The notes below the pieces were generated by a model. That model saw only the letters and a program-made list of their open reading frames with translations, was not told the origin of the DNA and made no database searches. Made by a program: the position numbers and the translations under genes. From positions 186,001-250,000 of the forward strand of contig NZ_FPKV01000003.1 in NCBI RefSeq assembly GCF_900114265.1: a stretch of DNA of 64,000 nucleotides, written 5' to 3'. Origin of the DNA: Flaviramulus basaltis. GTDB taxonomy: Bacteria; Bacteroidota; Bacteroidia; Flavobacteriales; Flavobacteriaceae. Of the stretch, positions 47,469 to 56,509 are shown piece after piece (the first letter of the stretch is position 1; every line of letters starts with the position of its first letter).

Positions 47469-48050
47469 TTACCTTACAGGGATTAATTGAGGTTTACCTT
47501 TAATTTCTTTTAACCTTGCCGAAAAACCATTATCCATTATTTCTTGATAATTGTGTCCTGCGTCTGAAGGCCAACAGGCACCAAAAGATAAAATTGACTC
47601 TCCTATATTAATAGTACGATGAGCAATATGACCATTAATATAGTGAAGACTTCCTGGATACATTTTTTCTGCCCATGTGTTTCTGTTTTTATCCATAAGC
47701 AATAAGATGCCCTCTCCTTGTATCCCCCAATAAAATTCTCCTCTATCTGGTTTTTCATGAAAATGACCTTTAGTCATAAAATACTCGTCTCCTATTTTTC
47801 CTGGATAAATAATTGTTTTTCCAAAAAACAGTCCTCCTTCTAAACCTTCTTTAACAGGTAAAAATGCTTGTACTTCATAAATAATTTTATTTGGATCAGT
47901 GTTTTCAAAAGACTGCTGATCTTCAAAAATATTTGGTAATTCTTTTAAGTATTTAGTAGCATTTATTAAAGATTCACCTTTAATTTCTCCATTGGAATAA
48001 TCTATGGTATTTGCTGTATCAATAATTGATAAATGATTTATTATATTCAT
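47469..48050 (-). CDS. Cupin-type glucose-6-phosphate isomerase, short form
   Basis: A 193-residue cupin with the archaeal-type phosphoglucose isomerase pattern TKGHFHEKPDRGEFYWG (His, His, Glu) and the second His in GHIAHRTIN. This enzyme converts glucose-6-P and fructose-6-P. It is the first catalytic gene of the GntR-controlled cassette. Its start codon (48048-48050) lies inside one arm of a 21-bp inverted repeat whose other arm is 113 bases away, towards the GntR gene, so translation could be masked by RNA pairing. Confidence 0.9.
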   Translation of the reverse strand: MNIINHLSIIDTANTIDYSNGEIKGESLINATKYLKELPNIFEDQQSFENTDPNKIIYEVQAFLPVKEGLEGGLFFGKTIIYPGKIGDEYFMTKGHFHEKPDRGEFYWGIQGEGILLLMDKNRNTWAEKMYPGSLHYINGHIAHRTINIGESILSFGACWPSDAGHNYQEIMDNGFSARLKEIKGKPQLIPVR

Positions 48051-48198
48051 TATTTACTTAATAAAAAAGTTAAGGGAATATTTTAATGTTTTCTTCATAA
48101 TATTTTTGAATGACGAGATTATAAGCGAAGTTTAAGATTTTTAGGGATAAAATCCTGACTATAGACTATGCTCTTAATTATTAAGTAAATAATGAATA
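48044..48198. repeat. Perfect 21-bp inverted repeat spanning the cupin start codon
   Basis: Arm 1 is 48044-48064 and arm 2 is 48178-48198; each is the exact reverse complement of the other, and the next base pairs on both sides mismatch. Arm 1 contains the ATG of the short cupin gene with its upstream bases. In the minus-strand transcript arm 2 comes first, then a 113-base spacer, then arm 1, so pairing would hide the start codon. Confidence 0.9.
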
Positions 48199-48212
48199 AA
48201 ATTCTATTATAA

Positions 48213-48953
48213 TTAATTCTTGTCTCCATAATCTCTATTAATATCAATTTCATATGAAAACTTATCAGCCCTATAATAGCATATATTATATTCAACAGGT
48301 CTCTTTCCTGGATCATAAACTCTCCTTAATCGTTTTAGTATTGGGGAGTTTACCTTTGTTTCTAATAATTTTGAAATTTCTTCATCTGAAAGCATAGCTT
48401 TAATTTCATCTCTAGAGAGGTTTACAACAATAGAATAATCTCCTTCTAAAATTTCATATAATGGCCTTTTAAAGTCTTCATCTCCTGTCAATCCAATTCT
48501 TGGATGGAAGTAAGAAACAAAGTATACAAAAGGACCATTTTCATCACCTCTTAACCTACACAGCTTAATAAGTTCTGTGCCTTCTTTAATTTCAAGAGCA
48601 GCAGACACCTCTTTATTTGCTTTTTCTTTAGTTACATCAAGATTAAAATTCACAACTGTTATCCCTTTATGTTTCATTTCTTGAGTGAATGACATCCAAC
48701 TTTGTAATTGAGTACTAATATTCCTAACAACCACTTTTGTTCCAACACCCTTTTTTCGCTCTAATGAACCCTCAAGTACTAGTTTACTAATAGCTTGTCT
48801 TACTGTATTTCTTGATATGCCAAGTTTTTTAGCCATATCAACTTCTTTAGGAAATAATTCTCCGTTCTTATAAATTGGGAATTCAATCATTTCTCTAATT
48901 AATTTCTCTACTTGTAAATGTAATGGAGTACCACTGTTATGGCTAATTCTCAT
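48213..48953 (-). CDS. GntR family regulator with UTRA domain (cassette regulator)
   Basis: A 246-residue regulator: a GntR winged helix at the N-terminus (MRISHNSGTPLHLQVEKLIR, FPKEVDMAKKLGISRNTVRQAI) and a UTRA ligand domain from about 85 on. Family members sense phosphorylated or free sugars. The frame opens at 49013, but the ATG at 48953 begins the usual GntR fold. It lies 162 bases upstream of the short cupin gene on the same strand and is the likely local regulator of the cassette. Confidence 0.92.
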   Translation of the reverse strand: MRISHNSGTPLHLQVEKLIREMIEFPIYKNGELFPKEVDMAKKLGISRNTVRQAISKLVLEGSLERKKGVGTKVVVRNISTQLQSWMSFTQEMKHKGITVVNFNLDVTKEKANKEVSAALEIKEGTELIKLCRLRGDENGPFVYFVSYFHPRIGLTGDEDFKRPLYEILEGDYSIVVNLSRDEIKAMLSDEEISKLLETKVNSPILKRLRRVYDPGKRPVEYNICYYRADKFSYEIDINRDYGDKN

Positions 48954-49013
48954 GTTTATATATCTTTTTTTAATAAAAATTACCAAGCAATGGTGTCTAA
49001 CCAAGCAAAGCAT

Positions 49014-49912
49014 CTAGTATATTGTTAATTAGTATCAAAGAGAGATTGTGTCAATTGTCCGATTATGCATATGGGAACAAAAACACTAAGCTGTTCAAAT
49101 TTGTTTTCTTATAATACTTTAGATTAAATATGTTTATTTGTAATATTTGATATGTTCATATGTTTGAACATATCAAATATAATAAAAAATTGTTATTCAC
49201 AACTTAATTCTTATTTATTTTGGATTTGTGTTGTCCTGAAATATGGCTAAAGTTTGTTGATTTACTGAAAGATTAATTATTTAATTGAATTTATAAAACT
49301 TCTCTTAATTCAGGATAATCAATTTTATTAACAATTGATTCCGTATAACCATCAACTCTAGGACTAAATAAATATTTATTTGAGAATCAATTATTTTTGA
49401 TTTTAATCAAAAAAATAAAAACAAGTAAAATCCCAAAACTTATAGAATTGAATATTTTACTTTTTGTTTATTAAAAGCACTGAATAATGTATAGAATAAA
49501 TTTAGCTTCTGGGATATTTTACATAATACCATTATACCCTATATAGCTTTAAATATCAAAAGTTTGTTAAGCCTTATTTTAATTATGAATAATCCAATGG
49601 ATAATCTATAATTAAAAATGTACTATAATTTATTCTTATTTCACTTAATTATTTTGAGGGTTAAGAAACTCAATAAATAAAGAGTTTTTGGAACAAGATT
49701 TGAATCTTTTTGGGTGGTCACTAGAATAAAACCTAATATATTATTTATTAATGTGTTAGATTTTTTTACTTTTTTTGTGATCATCATTAATCTTTTTATT
49801 AAGATTATAAAAATTGTATATCTTAATTTGAATTATTAAAATAGTTTAAGTTTTGTCTTAAATTAATGATAATTAAAAACTTGGAGGTTTCTGCATTTAG
49901 ACTTATTAGGTG
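49014..49912. other. Long gene-free stretch upstream of the GntR gene
   Basis: About 900 AT-rich bases between the GntR gene and the sulfatase-activating lipoprotein gene, both read on the minus strand. They hold a 16-bp perfect inverted repeat at 49143-49180, a possible short coding remnant at 49291-49386 (minus; reads LFSPRVDGYTESIVNK then IDYPELREVL and stop, no start), and no other frame or RNA that I can support. Confidence 0.6.
49143..49180. repeat. Perfect 16-bp inverted repeat, candidate operator
   Basis: ATATTTGATATGTTCA (49143-49158) and its exact reverse complement (49165-49180) flank a 6-base loop TATGTT. It lies 190 bases upstream of the GntR start. No poly-T tail of terminator type follows. 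A dimeric regulator site is possible, as is a transcript hairpin. Confidence 0.85.
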
Positions 49913-51001
49913 CTAATTTCCAATCATGCTAGGTGTAGCAACAGTTCTAAATCCAGTATGGTCAGATCCTGAGTCTGGACTTATTCCCATTTTAGCAGAA
50001 ATCCTAAAACTTGCACAATATGATGCATGGCATAAAAAAGAACCACCTTTTATTACATGCTCCTGCTGGTTAGGGTTATCTGGACTATATCCTTTTTCTG
50101 CTCCTTTAGGATTTGTTATCGTTTTTAAGGTATCTAATTCTTTATAATAATTTACATTAAACAGATCACTGGTTATTTCCCAAACATTACCCATCATGTC
50201 ATACAAACCGATGCTATTAGGAGGATAAGATTTAACAGGTGCTATAAATTCAAAACCATCTTCCGATTTATTTTTTATAGGAAAGACACCTTGCCAAGTA
50301 TTAGCATTTTGATTTAAAACATCAGGGGAGTTACCCCAAGTATAAATTTGATCTGTTCCAGTACCTTGAGCAGCAGCTTCCCACTCAGATTCAGTTGGTA
50401 ATCTGCGATTATCCCATTTACAATAAGCTAAAGCATCTTCATAAGCTATATGTACAACAGGAAAATTATCTTTACCTTCAATCGAGCTTTCGGGTCCTTC
50501 AGGATGTTTCCAGTTAGCACCTATTTTCCATATCCACCATTGGGAATAATTGCCCATAGTTGCTACCTTATTTAAATTTTTATTAAAAATCAAACTACCG
50601 GGTTGCAATATAGAATCATGAGGTTTTGGTGTGCCTTCTGGTAACTGCTTTTTCATACCTTCCCAGTCTATTTTTCGTTCTGCAACAGTTACATATTTAG
50701 TAGTATCAACAAATGCTTTAAACTGTTTATTAGTAACCTCTGTCATATCCATAAAAAAACCATCAACGGTAACTTGATGCGCTGGTTTTTCTCTAGACAT
50801 GGCATATTCATCCCCACCTTTAGCACCTTGTATAAAGGTTTTAGTATTTACCCAAATCATACCTTCTGGAGCAATTCTATTTTGTCTTTTTTCTGAGAGT
50901 ATATTATGTGACTCTTTATTATTCTTTTTACAATTAAATAATAAAAGTGTCAAAAATAAATAAAGAAAAAGAGGAAATATAGTTTTGACTTTTACAAACA
51001 T
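49913..51001 (-). CDS. Formylglycine-generating enzyme (sulfatase-modifying factor), lipoprotein
   Basis: A 362-residue protein with a lipoprotein signal (lipobox LLFNC, Cys24) and a full FGE-sulfatase fold (about 40-350). RRLPTESEWEAAAQ is a family motif. The catalytic pair Cys324 and Cys329 sits in GGSFLCHASYC, with the same spacing as the active-site cysteines of known formylglycine-generating enzymes, so it should be active. It converts the Cys or Ser of sulfatases to formylglycine. A lipid-anchored form implies activation outside the cytosol. No sulfatase gene is in the window. Confidence 0.9.
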   Translation of the reverse strand: MFVKVKTIFPLFLYLFLTLLLFNCKKNNKESHNILSEKRQNRIAPEGMIWVNTKTFIQGAKGGDEYAMSREKPAHQVTVDGFFMDMTEVTNKQFKAFVDTTKYVTVAERKIDWEGMKKQLPEGTPKPHDSILQPGSLIFNKNLNKVATMGNYSQWWIWKIGANWKHPEGPESSIEGKDNFPVVHIAYEDALAYCKWDNRRLPTESEWEAAAQGTGTDQIYTWGNSPDVLNQNANTWQGVFPIKNKSEDGFEFIAPVKSYPPNSIGLYDMMGNVWEITSDLFNVNYYKELDTLKTITNPKGAEKGYSPDNPNQQEHVIKGGSFLCHASYCASFRISAKMGISPDSGSDHTGFRTVATPSMIGN

Positions 51002-51248
51002 GAATTTGTTTTTAGAGAAAATTAAAATAAAAAACTTTCACAAAATTAAACAACTAATAAAATATAAAGGGATGTTGATTGTTAAATATAGATGCAATAA
51101 TTGTTAGAAAGACTAAAATAGTTTGCAAATCTTCATTTTTGATTTAATAATGTTTGTACATTAATGTATTGAAAATGAGAGTGAATTTAGAAATCTAATT
51201 AAACTTAATGTATAAATAGTTGTCTTATAAATAAATATTTTTTTTAAA

Positions 51249-52610
51249 ATGAAAAAATCGGTTTTATGGTCTTTGCGTTTGGGATTTAGTTCTGCACAAT
51301 CCAAAAAAATTAAAACATTAGGTTTTGAAAAATTTCTTTCCACCTCTTTAAATGTGAAGGTAGACAAGAATTTACCTGATTGTTTAAAAGATGAACCCAA
51401 ATCGTTTGAAGATTTTAGAAAATTGCGTAAAAAAACAAAAAATGCTACAGCAGAAAAGAAAAAGGAGTTTTGTTCAAAACAGCGCAAAGTAGCAATTCAA
51501 CTTCAAAAATGGTGGCTCAATAAAATGATGACTTCTGAGTACCCGTTAATTGAAAGTATGGTTTGCTTTTGGCATAACCACTTTGTATCAACACAACAAA
51601 AAGTAAAAGTTAATTATTGGATTTACCAACACCACATGATTTTAAGAAATCATGCATTTGGTAACTTTAAAACATTAACCAAGCAAATCATAAAATCTAA
51701 CGCGATGATTAGCTATTTGGATAATGCTAAAAACCGAAACAATAACTTTAATGAAAACCTTAGTAGAGAGCTCTTAGAGCTTTTTACTTTAGGCATTGGC
51801 AATTATACTGAAGACGACATAAAGAATGGAGCAAAAGCACTTGCTGGATTAAATTATGGAGAAGAATCTGGAGTTTACAGACGTTTTATAGAAAATAATG
51901 ATACTATTACATATTTAGGAAAAACAGGTTTTTTTAAAGCAGATGATATTATAGATATTATTTTTGAGCAACCTGAAATACCTTATTTAATTACTAAAAA
52001 ACTTTTACAATGGTTTATTGAAGATGAACCTAAAGAAGAAAAAGTAAAAGAATTAGGCGATTATTTTAAAAGTATAGATTTTGAAATTCAACCGCTTTTA
52101 ACCAAGATGTTTACCGAAGCTTATGCTGATGATTTGAATGTAACAAAAATAAAAGACCCTTTACGTTATATTATTCAACTAAAAAATGAGATGAATATAG
52201 ACATTGAAAAACCAGAACATATTCTTTTCTTTTTAAGACAACAAGGTATGGAATTGTTTAACCAACCCAATGTTAAAGGTTGGGATGGAGGTAATGGTTG
52301 GCTATCTTCTCAAACCTATTTACAACGAAATAATGTTGCAGATTTATTGTGTATGGGGAAATTGATACGTGGTAAGAAAATGGAAAACAAAACTAAGCCT
52401 CGTATAAATCTTTATAAAAGTAAAATGAATAATAAAGAGATTATAAAATCACTTACCGATAATTTAGTTTTTGAAGTTAACGATGATATGCAGGCAGATC
52501 TGGAAACTATTCTTAAATACGATTTTGATGCTAGTAGCCCAAATGCTAATACGGTCGTTTTAAGACTGTTTAATTACATTATAAAAACTCCAGAGTTTCA
52601 AGTCATTTAA
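51249..52610 (+). CDS. DUF1800 family protein
   Basis: A 453-residue protein matching DUF1800: KKSVLWSLRLGFSSAQ at the start, SRELLELFTLGIGNYTEDDIKNGAKALAGL in the centre, and the NVKGWDGGNGWLSSQTYLQRNN region near the C-terminus. Function is unknown. It is followed after 12 bases by a DUF1501 gene, the usual partner, on the same strand. No classical signal peptide is seen, while the partner has a Tat-like one. Confidence 0.9.
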   Translation: MKKSVLWSLRLGFSSAQSKKIKTLGFEKFLSTSLNVKVDKNLPDCLKDEPKSFEDFRKLRKKTKNATAEKKKEFCSKQRKVAIQLQKWWLNKMMTSEYPLIESMVCFWHNHFVSTQQKVKVNYWIYQHHMILRNHAFGNFKTLTKQIIKSNAMISYLDNAKNRNNNFNENLSRELLELFTLGIGNYTEDDIKNGAKALAGLNYGEESGVYRRFIENNDTITYLGKTGFFKADDIIDIIFEQPEIPYLITKKLLQWFIEDEPKEEKVKELGDYFKSIDFEIQPLLTKMFTEAYADDLNVTKIKDPLRYIIQLKNEMNIDIEKPEHILFFLRQQGMELFNQPNVKGWDGGNGWLSSQTYLQRNNVADLLCMGKLIRGKKMENKTKPRINLYKSKMNNKEIIKSLTDNLVFEVNDDMQADLETILKYDFDASSPNANTVVLRLFNYIIKTPEFQVI

Positions 52611-52622
52611 AATGGAAACATT

Positions 52623-53789
52623 ATGAACAGACGTCAATTTTTATCTATTTCTGCAACATTTACGGGAGGTACTTTAATGATTCCAAACTTTCTGTATGCT
52701 TTAAAAAATCAACCCTTTGTTAATAGCAATTCAGAATGTTTAATATTCATTCAGCTTGATGGTGGTAACGATGGATTAAATACTTTTATTCCTTATGATA
52801 ATCCTTTGTACAAAGCGTTAAGACCAAATATTGGTTTTGCTAAAGATGAGGTTATTAACAAAAGTAATGGAATGGGGTTTCATCCTATTCTTAAAGGTAT
52901 TTCAAATATTCAACAAAATGGAGATTTAAGTATTATTCAAAATGTAGGTTATCCAGAACCCAATAGGTCACATTTTAGAAGTCAAGAAATATGGCAAACA
53001 GCTTCATCTTCACATGAATATTTAACTCGTGGTTGGTTAGGGAGATATTTAGATTTACAGTGTAATGAGCATATACCTACAGCAGGAATTAATTTGGATA
53101 CTATTGATAATTTATCATTAAAAGGTGAAGAACCCAATTTTATAACTGTTAAAAACTTAAATCATTTTAAGAAGCGAGAAAATGAAAATGAATTCATAAA
53201 ACTATCGGGGAATCCGCAATTAGATTTTGCTCGAAAAATATCGTATTCGGTAAGTGAAGGTTCAAAAGAAATTCAAAAAGCTTTAAAATATTCAAAAACT
53301 GAGATTACATATCCTAAATCTCAATTATCTTCAAAATTAGAATGGATTGCTCGCTTAATAAAAGGTAATTTAAATTCAAAAGTATATTATACTTCGCTTA
53401 ATGGCTTTGATACCCACAACAATCAATTAGGTTTACAAAAACATAAATTAAAGGAATTAGATGAAGCTTTAGCTACATTTTATCAAGATTTAAAAGACTC
53501 TAAATTATTAGAGCAAGCCACAATAGTAATATTTTCAGAATTTGGAAGACGTGTAAAAGACAATGGAAGTGGTACAGATCATGGTACTGCTGCACCAATG
53601 ATTATTATTGGAGGTCAAAATAAAGGCATAGTATATGGAGATAATCCAGATTTAAAAAACTTAGATAATGGGGATTTAATCTACAAAACTGATTTTAGAA
53701 GTGTTTATGCTACTTTGCTAAATGAGAAAATGAAATTTAACCCTATAGATATTGGCTTGAATAACAATCTGTTAAAAGGGTTGTTTTAA
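52623..53789 (+). CDS. DUF1501 family protein with Tat-like signal
   Basis: A 388-residue protein. MNRRQFLSISATFTGG is a twin-arginine export signal. LIFIQLDGGNDGLNTF and SEFGRRVKDNGSGTDHGTAAP are DUF1501 signatures; this family shares the sulfatase/alkaline phosphatase fold. It probably acts in the periplasm with its DUF1800 neighbour, but the substrate is unknown. The stretch after the stop contains a bidirectional hairpin. Confidence 0.9.
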   Translation: MNRRQFLSISATFTGGTLMIPNFLYALKNQPFVNSNSECLIFIQLDGGNDGLNTFIPYDNPLYKALRPNIGFAKDEVINKSNGMGFHPILKGISNIQQNGDLSIIQNVGYPEPNRSHFRSQEIWQTASSSHEYLTRGWLGRYLDLQCNEHIPTAGINLDTIDNLSLKGEEPNFITVKNLNHFKKRENENEFIKLSGNPQLDFARKISYSVSEGSKEIQKALKYSKTEITYPKSQLSSKLEWIARLIKGNLNSKVYYTSLNGFDTHNNQLGLQKHKLKELDEALATFYQDLKDSKLLEQATIVIFSEFGRRVKDNGSGTDHGTAAPMIIIGGQNKGIVYGDNPDLKNLDNGDLIYKTDFRSVYATLLNEKMKFNPIDIGLNNNLLKGLF

Positions 53790-53820
53790 ATATATATCTT
53801 GTCACTATTTAATTTCAAAA

Positions 53821-53844
53821 TTATAGCTTAATTATAAGCTATAA
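53821..53844. terminator. Bidirectional hairpin between convergent genes
   Basis: TTATAGCTT (53821-53829) pairs with AAGCTATAA (53836-53844) around a 6-base loop. On the minus strand it is followed by TTTTG and on the plus strand by AAACTAA. It separates the DUF1501 gene from the end of the permease gene and could end transcription on either strand. Confidence 0.55.
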
Positions 53845-53906
53845 AACTAACAGCGAAAATTTTCCAAAAACCGTTGTTGAATAAGCCAATCGTAGAATTA
53901 TCAGAA

Positions 53907-55331
53907 TTAATAATAGTCTTTATTAATGTTTTTCTGTAAAAGCTTACTAAGTATAATAAATAAAAAACCACAAAGCAACCAAGCTGGCAGTATTACAAAG
54001 GATAAGAATACATCAAATTCTATTGAAATAAAGTAAAAGAAACCAAAACTTATAGCCCAAGCTAGCAATACTGATTTGTTAAATTGAATATTTGCTACTT
54101 CAGCATAATTTTTAATAATTCCTGCCTTCTTATAAAAGAAATGTTCAAAAACAATAATCGCACCAAATGGTGCCAAAATAAATCCATATAGAGCTACAAA
54201 GCTTAGTAATTTCATTGCAAATGCTGGAAATATTCCTGCTATGGTTGCTATTGTTCCTGCCAAAATAGTCGCTTTTGCTGTTGATAGCTTAGGCAATATG
54301 GCTTGAAATGCCAAGCCAGCTCTATATATTGTTGGGTTGGCTGTTGTCCAACCAGCTAATACAACAGTAATAATTCCAAAAATCCCAATGGCGTTGTTTG
54401 CTAAAGGACCAGGAGCGACCAGAGGTGCTTCACCATTAGACAAGAATGCTTGGGCTTCGGGCGATTTTAAATATACAGCATATAATAATGCAGCAGCTAT
54501 CCACGCTATGTAATGTCCTACATACATACCGGCAGCAGTTGTCCAACCTGAACTTGCTTTTTTAGCGAAACGAAATACTGATAAATCAGACATTCCAATA
54601 TGCATTGCTGCATTAGCAAACCATGACCAAATAACCACATGTCAAAACGTATATTTTATTTGTCCAGGAAAAGGATTAGAACCTTCTCCCCAAATATTCC
54701 AAAAATCTAAAAAACTAGAAACGCCAAGTTGATTTAAAGCTACTATAGCACAAGTAATAAATGCAAGAACAATAACAGGAGACATCCAGTTTGCAGCCTT
54801 AGAAATTGTATTGTAACCTCTTGCAGCTATAATGGATATTATAGCGCCGATAAGAATAAGGATAACTATCCATGTTATCCCATTTGGTAATGTATCTGTT
54901 AATTTAGGCATTGGCATATTAAAAGGAATACCAACAGCAGTAGCAGAAACGGTAATCATAGAACCAGCTAAAAAACAAAACAAGATACCATTTGCTAAGT
55001 TATAACCAGTTACTAATTTTTTACCGCAAATTTTTTCTAATTGAAAATAAAGTGTCAACCTGTTTTTAACTGCAATTTCTGCTGTTAAAAATCGCCAACT
55101 TAATACTGCCAAAAAATTTCCAATTAATAGGCCTATAATTAAATCGAAGGCATTTACTCCAGCTGTTAAAAACAAAGGCCCAATCATAAATTCAGTACCT
55201 GCAGCATGTTCACCAGCGTACATTCCTAAAAAGCTTTTCCAACCTCTGAGTTTAGACTGAGGTACTATTGTTCTTTCAAATTCTCCACCAGATATTTCTT
55301 CAATTTCCTCTTGAATATTATATTGACTCAT
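53907..55331 (-). pseudogene. NCS1-type (purine-cytosine permease family) transporter interrupted by an in-frame TGA
   Basis: The frame runs for 474 codons with one TGA at 54642-54644. The first part (229 codons, MSQYNIQEEIEEIS to PGQIKYTF) and the second (from HVVIWSWFANAAMHIG) are in the same frame, so this is one gene. TGA stands where TGG (Trp) is the likely ancestral codon. Both halves show membrane helices of the purine-cytosine permease family. The second half could only be made by re-initiation at GTG 54638. It is the last gene of the rhamnose-type operon, and its role as the sugar or lactate importer is an inference from position. A sequencing error is possible. Confidence 0.85.
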
Positions 55332-55341
55332 AAAATTCTAG

Positions 55342-56502
55342 TTATAGCAACGTGTTAGTGATTAAATGTTTTGATAAGTCTTCAACCTTTTCGCAGCAAA
55401 GTTGTTCCATTATTTGTTGCAATTGTATTTTTAGTAACGAAATAGTATGATCACCTCCTTTTTTTCCTAAGGCTGCAGTTCCATACATAAAGGAACGTCC
55501 CATAAAAGTAAATTTTGCCCCACAAGCTATCGTTCTGGCTATGTCTGGACCAGATCGCAAACCACTATCCATCATCACTTCAATTTTATTCCCGTATTTT
55601 TCAGCAATTCTTATTAATGGTTTTATTGAAGATTCCCCTGCATCTAGTTGTCTTCCACCATGGTTTGAGACAATAATACCATCAAATCCTAAACGAATAG
55701 CTTCTTCTGTATCGGCTTCTGAAGCTACACCTTTTAATACAAGTTTACCCTTCCACATATCGCGAATTGGTTTTATGCGTTCTTCATTTAACCTACCACT
55801 AAAAGTTTCATCCATGAACTTACCTAGCTGTTTTAAATCTAAACCTTTAGGCATATATGGTTTTAAGGTCTTAAAGTTGGGTTGCCCATATTTTAGAGTA
55901 TTTAAAGCCCAATTGGGTTTTCCTAATATTTGTAATATATTATTTATTGACATTTTAGGAGGCATAGCTAAACCATTTTTTATATCTCTAGGTCTAAAAC
56001 CAAAAGTAGGGACATCACAAAGGATCACTAATACTGGGCAATGGGCAGCTTCAGCTCTTTTAATAATATCATTTCTCACCGTTTCTTTAGCTGGATGATA
56101 TAGTTGAAACCAAGATTTACCTTCGGTTATCTCACAGGCACGTTCAATGCTTGTTGTAGTAACCGTACTTAAAATAAATGGAATATTATGTTTGAATGCT
56201 GCTTTTGCCAATATTTCCGGTGAATTTGGCCAAATTAATCCTTGTAGACCTATTGGAGAAATTCCGAATGGAGCATCATATTCAATACCAAATAACTTTG
56301 TTTTTAAACTCGCTCCATTAAATTTCCTAAGGTATTGTGGTTTTAATTGTATATCTCTTATATCTGACGTATTTCGGTGTAAATTTACGTCTTCATTGCA
56401 GCCACCGTCCAAGTATTCGAAAGCAAATTTTGGTATACTTTGTTGAGCCTTATTCCGCAGGTCGTCAATAGACGGATATTTTGTATCAAATTTTAAGGCC
56501 AT
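55342..56502 (-). CDS. lldD: FMN-dependent L-lactate dehydrogenase (alpha-hydroxy-acid oxidising protein)
   Basis: A 386-residue alpha-hydroxy-acid dehydrogenase barrel. GIIVSNHGGRQLDAGESS contains the catalytic His-Gly-Gly-Arg signature, and FEYLDGGCNED with PFGISPIGLQGL fits the FMN-binding region. It oxidises L-lactate to pyruvate. This fits the operon, whose aldolase/dehydrogenase makes L-lactate from the deoxysugar. It follows the kinase gene by 7 bases and precedes the broken permease by 10. Other 2-hydroxy acids are possible substrates. Confidence 0.9.
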   Translation of the reverse strand: MALKFDTKYPSIDDLRNKAQQSIPKFAFEYLDGGCNEDVNLHRNTSDIRDIQLKPQYLRKFNGASLKTKLFGIEYDAPFGISPIGLQGLIWPNSPEILAKAAFKHNIPFILSTVTTTSIERACEITEGKSWFQLYHPAKETVRNDIIKRAEAAHCPVLVILCDVPTFGFRPRDIKNGLAMPPKMSINNILQILGKPNWALNTLKYGQPNFKTLKPYMPKGLDLKQLGKFMDETFSGRLNEERIKPIRDMWKGKLVLKGVASEADTEEAIRLGFDGIIVSNHGGRQLDAGESSIKPLIRIAEKYGNKIEVMMDSGLRSGPDIARTIACGAKFTFMGRSFMYGTAALGKKGGDHTISLLKIQLQQIMEQLCCEKVEDLSKHLITNTLL

Positions 56503-56509
56503 ATCTATA

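Noticed and set aside
48119-48316. 65-codon minus-strand frame overlapping the GntR gene end
   Set aside because: It overlaps a well supported gene in another frame and contains one arm of the inverted repeat; no protein-like pattern.
49685-49725. Possible second attachment site resembling the tRNA-Arg 3' end (TTTGAATC... GGTCAC)
   Set aside because: The match needs a 2-base gap and several mismatches; it is compatible with chance.
53907-54638. Separate gene for the second half of the permease
   Set aside because: It is contiguous in frame with the first half and lacks the N-terminal helices, so one gene with a stop is simpler.
55541-56098. 185-codon antisense frame inside the lactate dehydrogenase gene
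   Set aside because: The opposite strand codes for a clear FMN enzyme with catalytic signature; the antisense translation has no motif.
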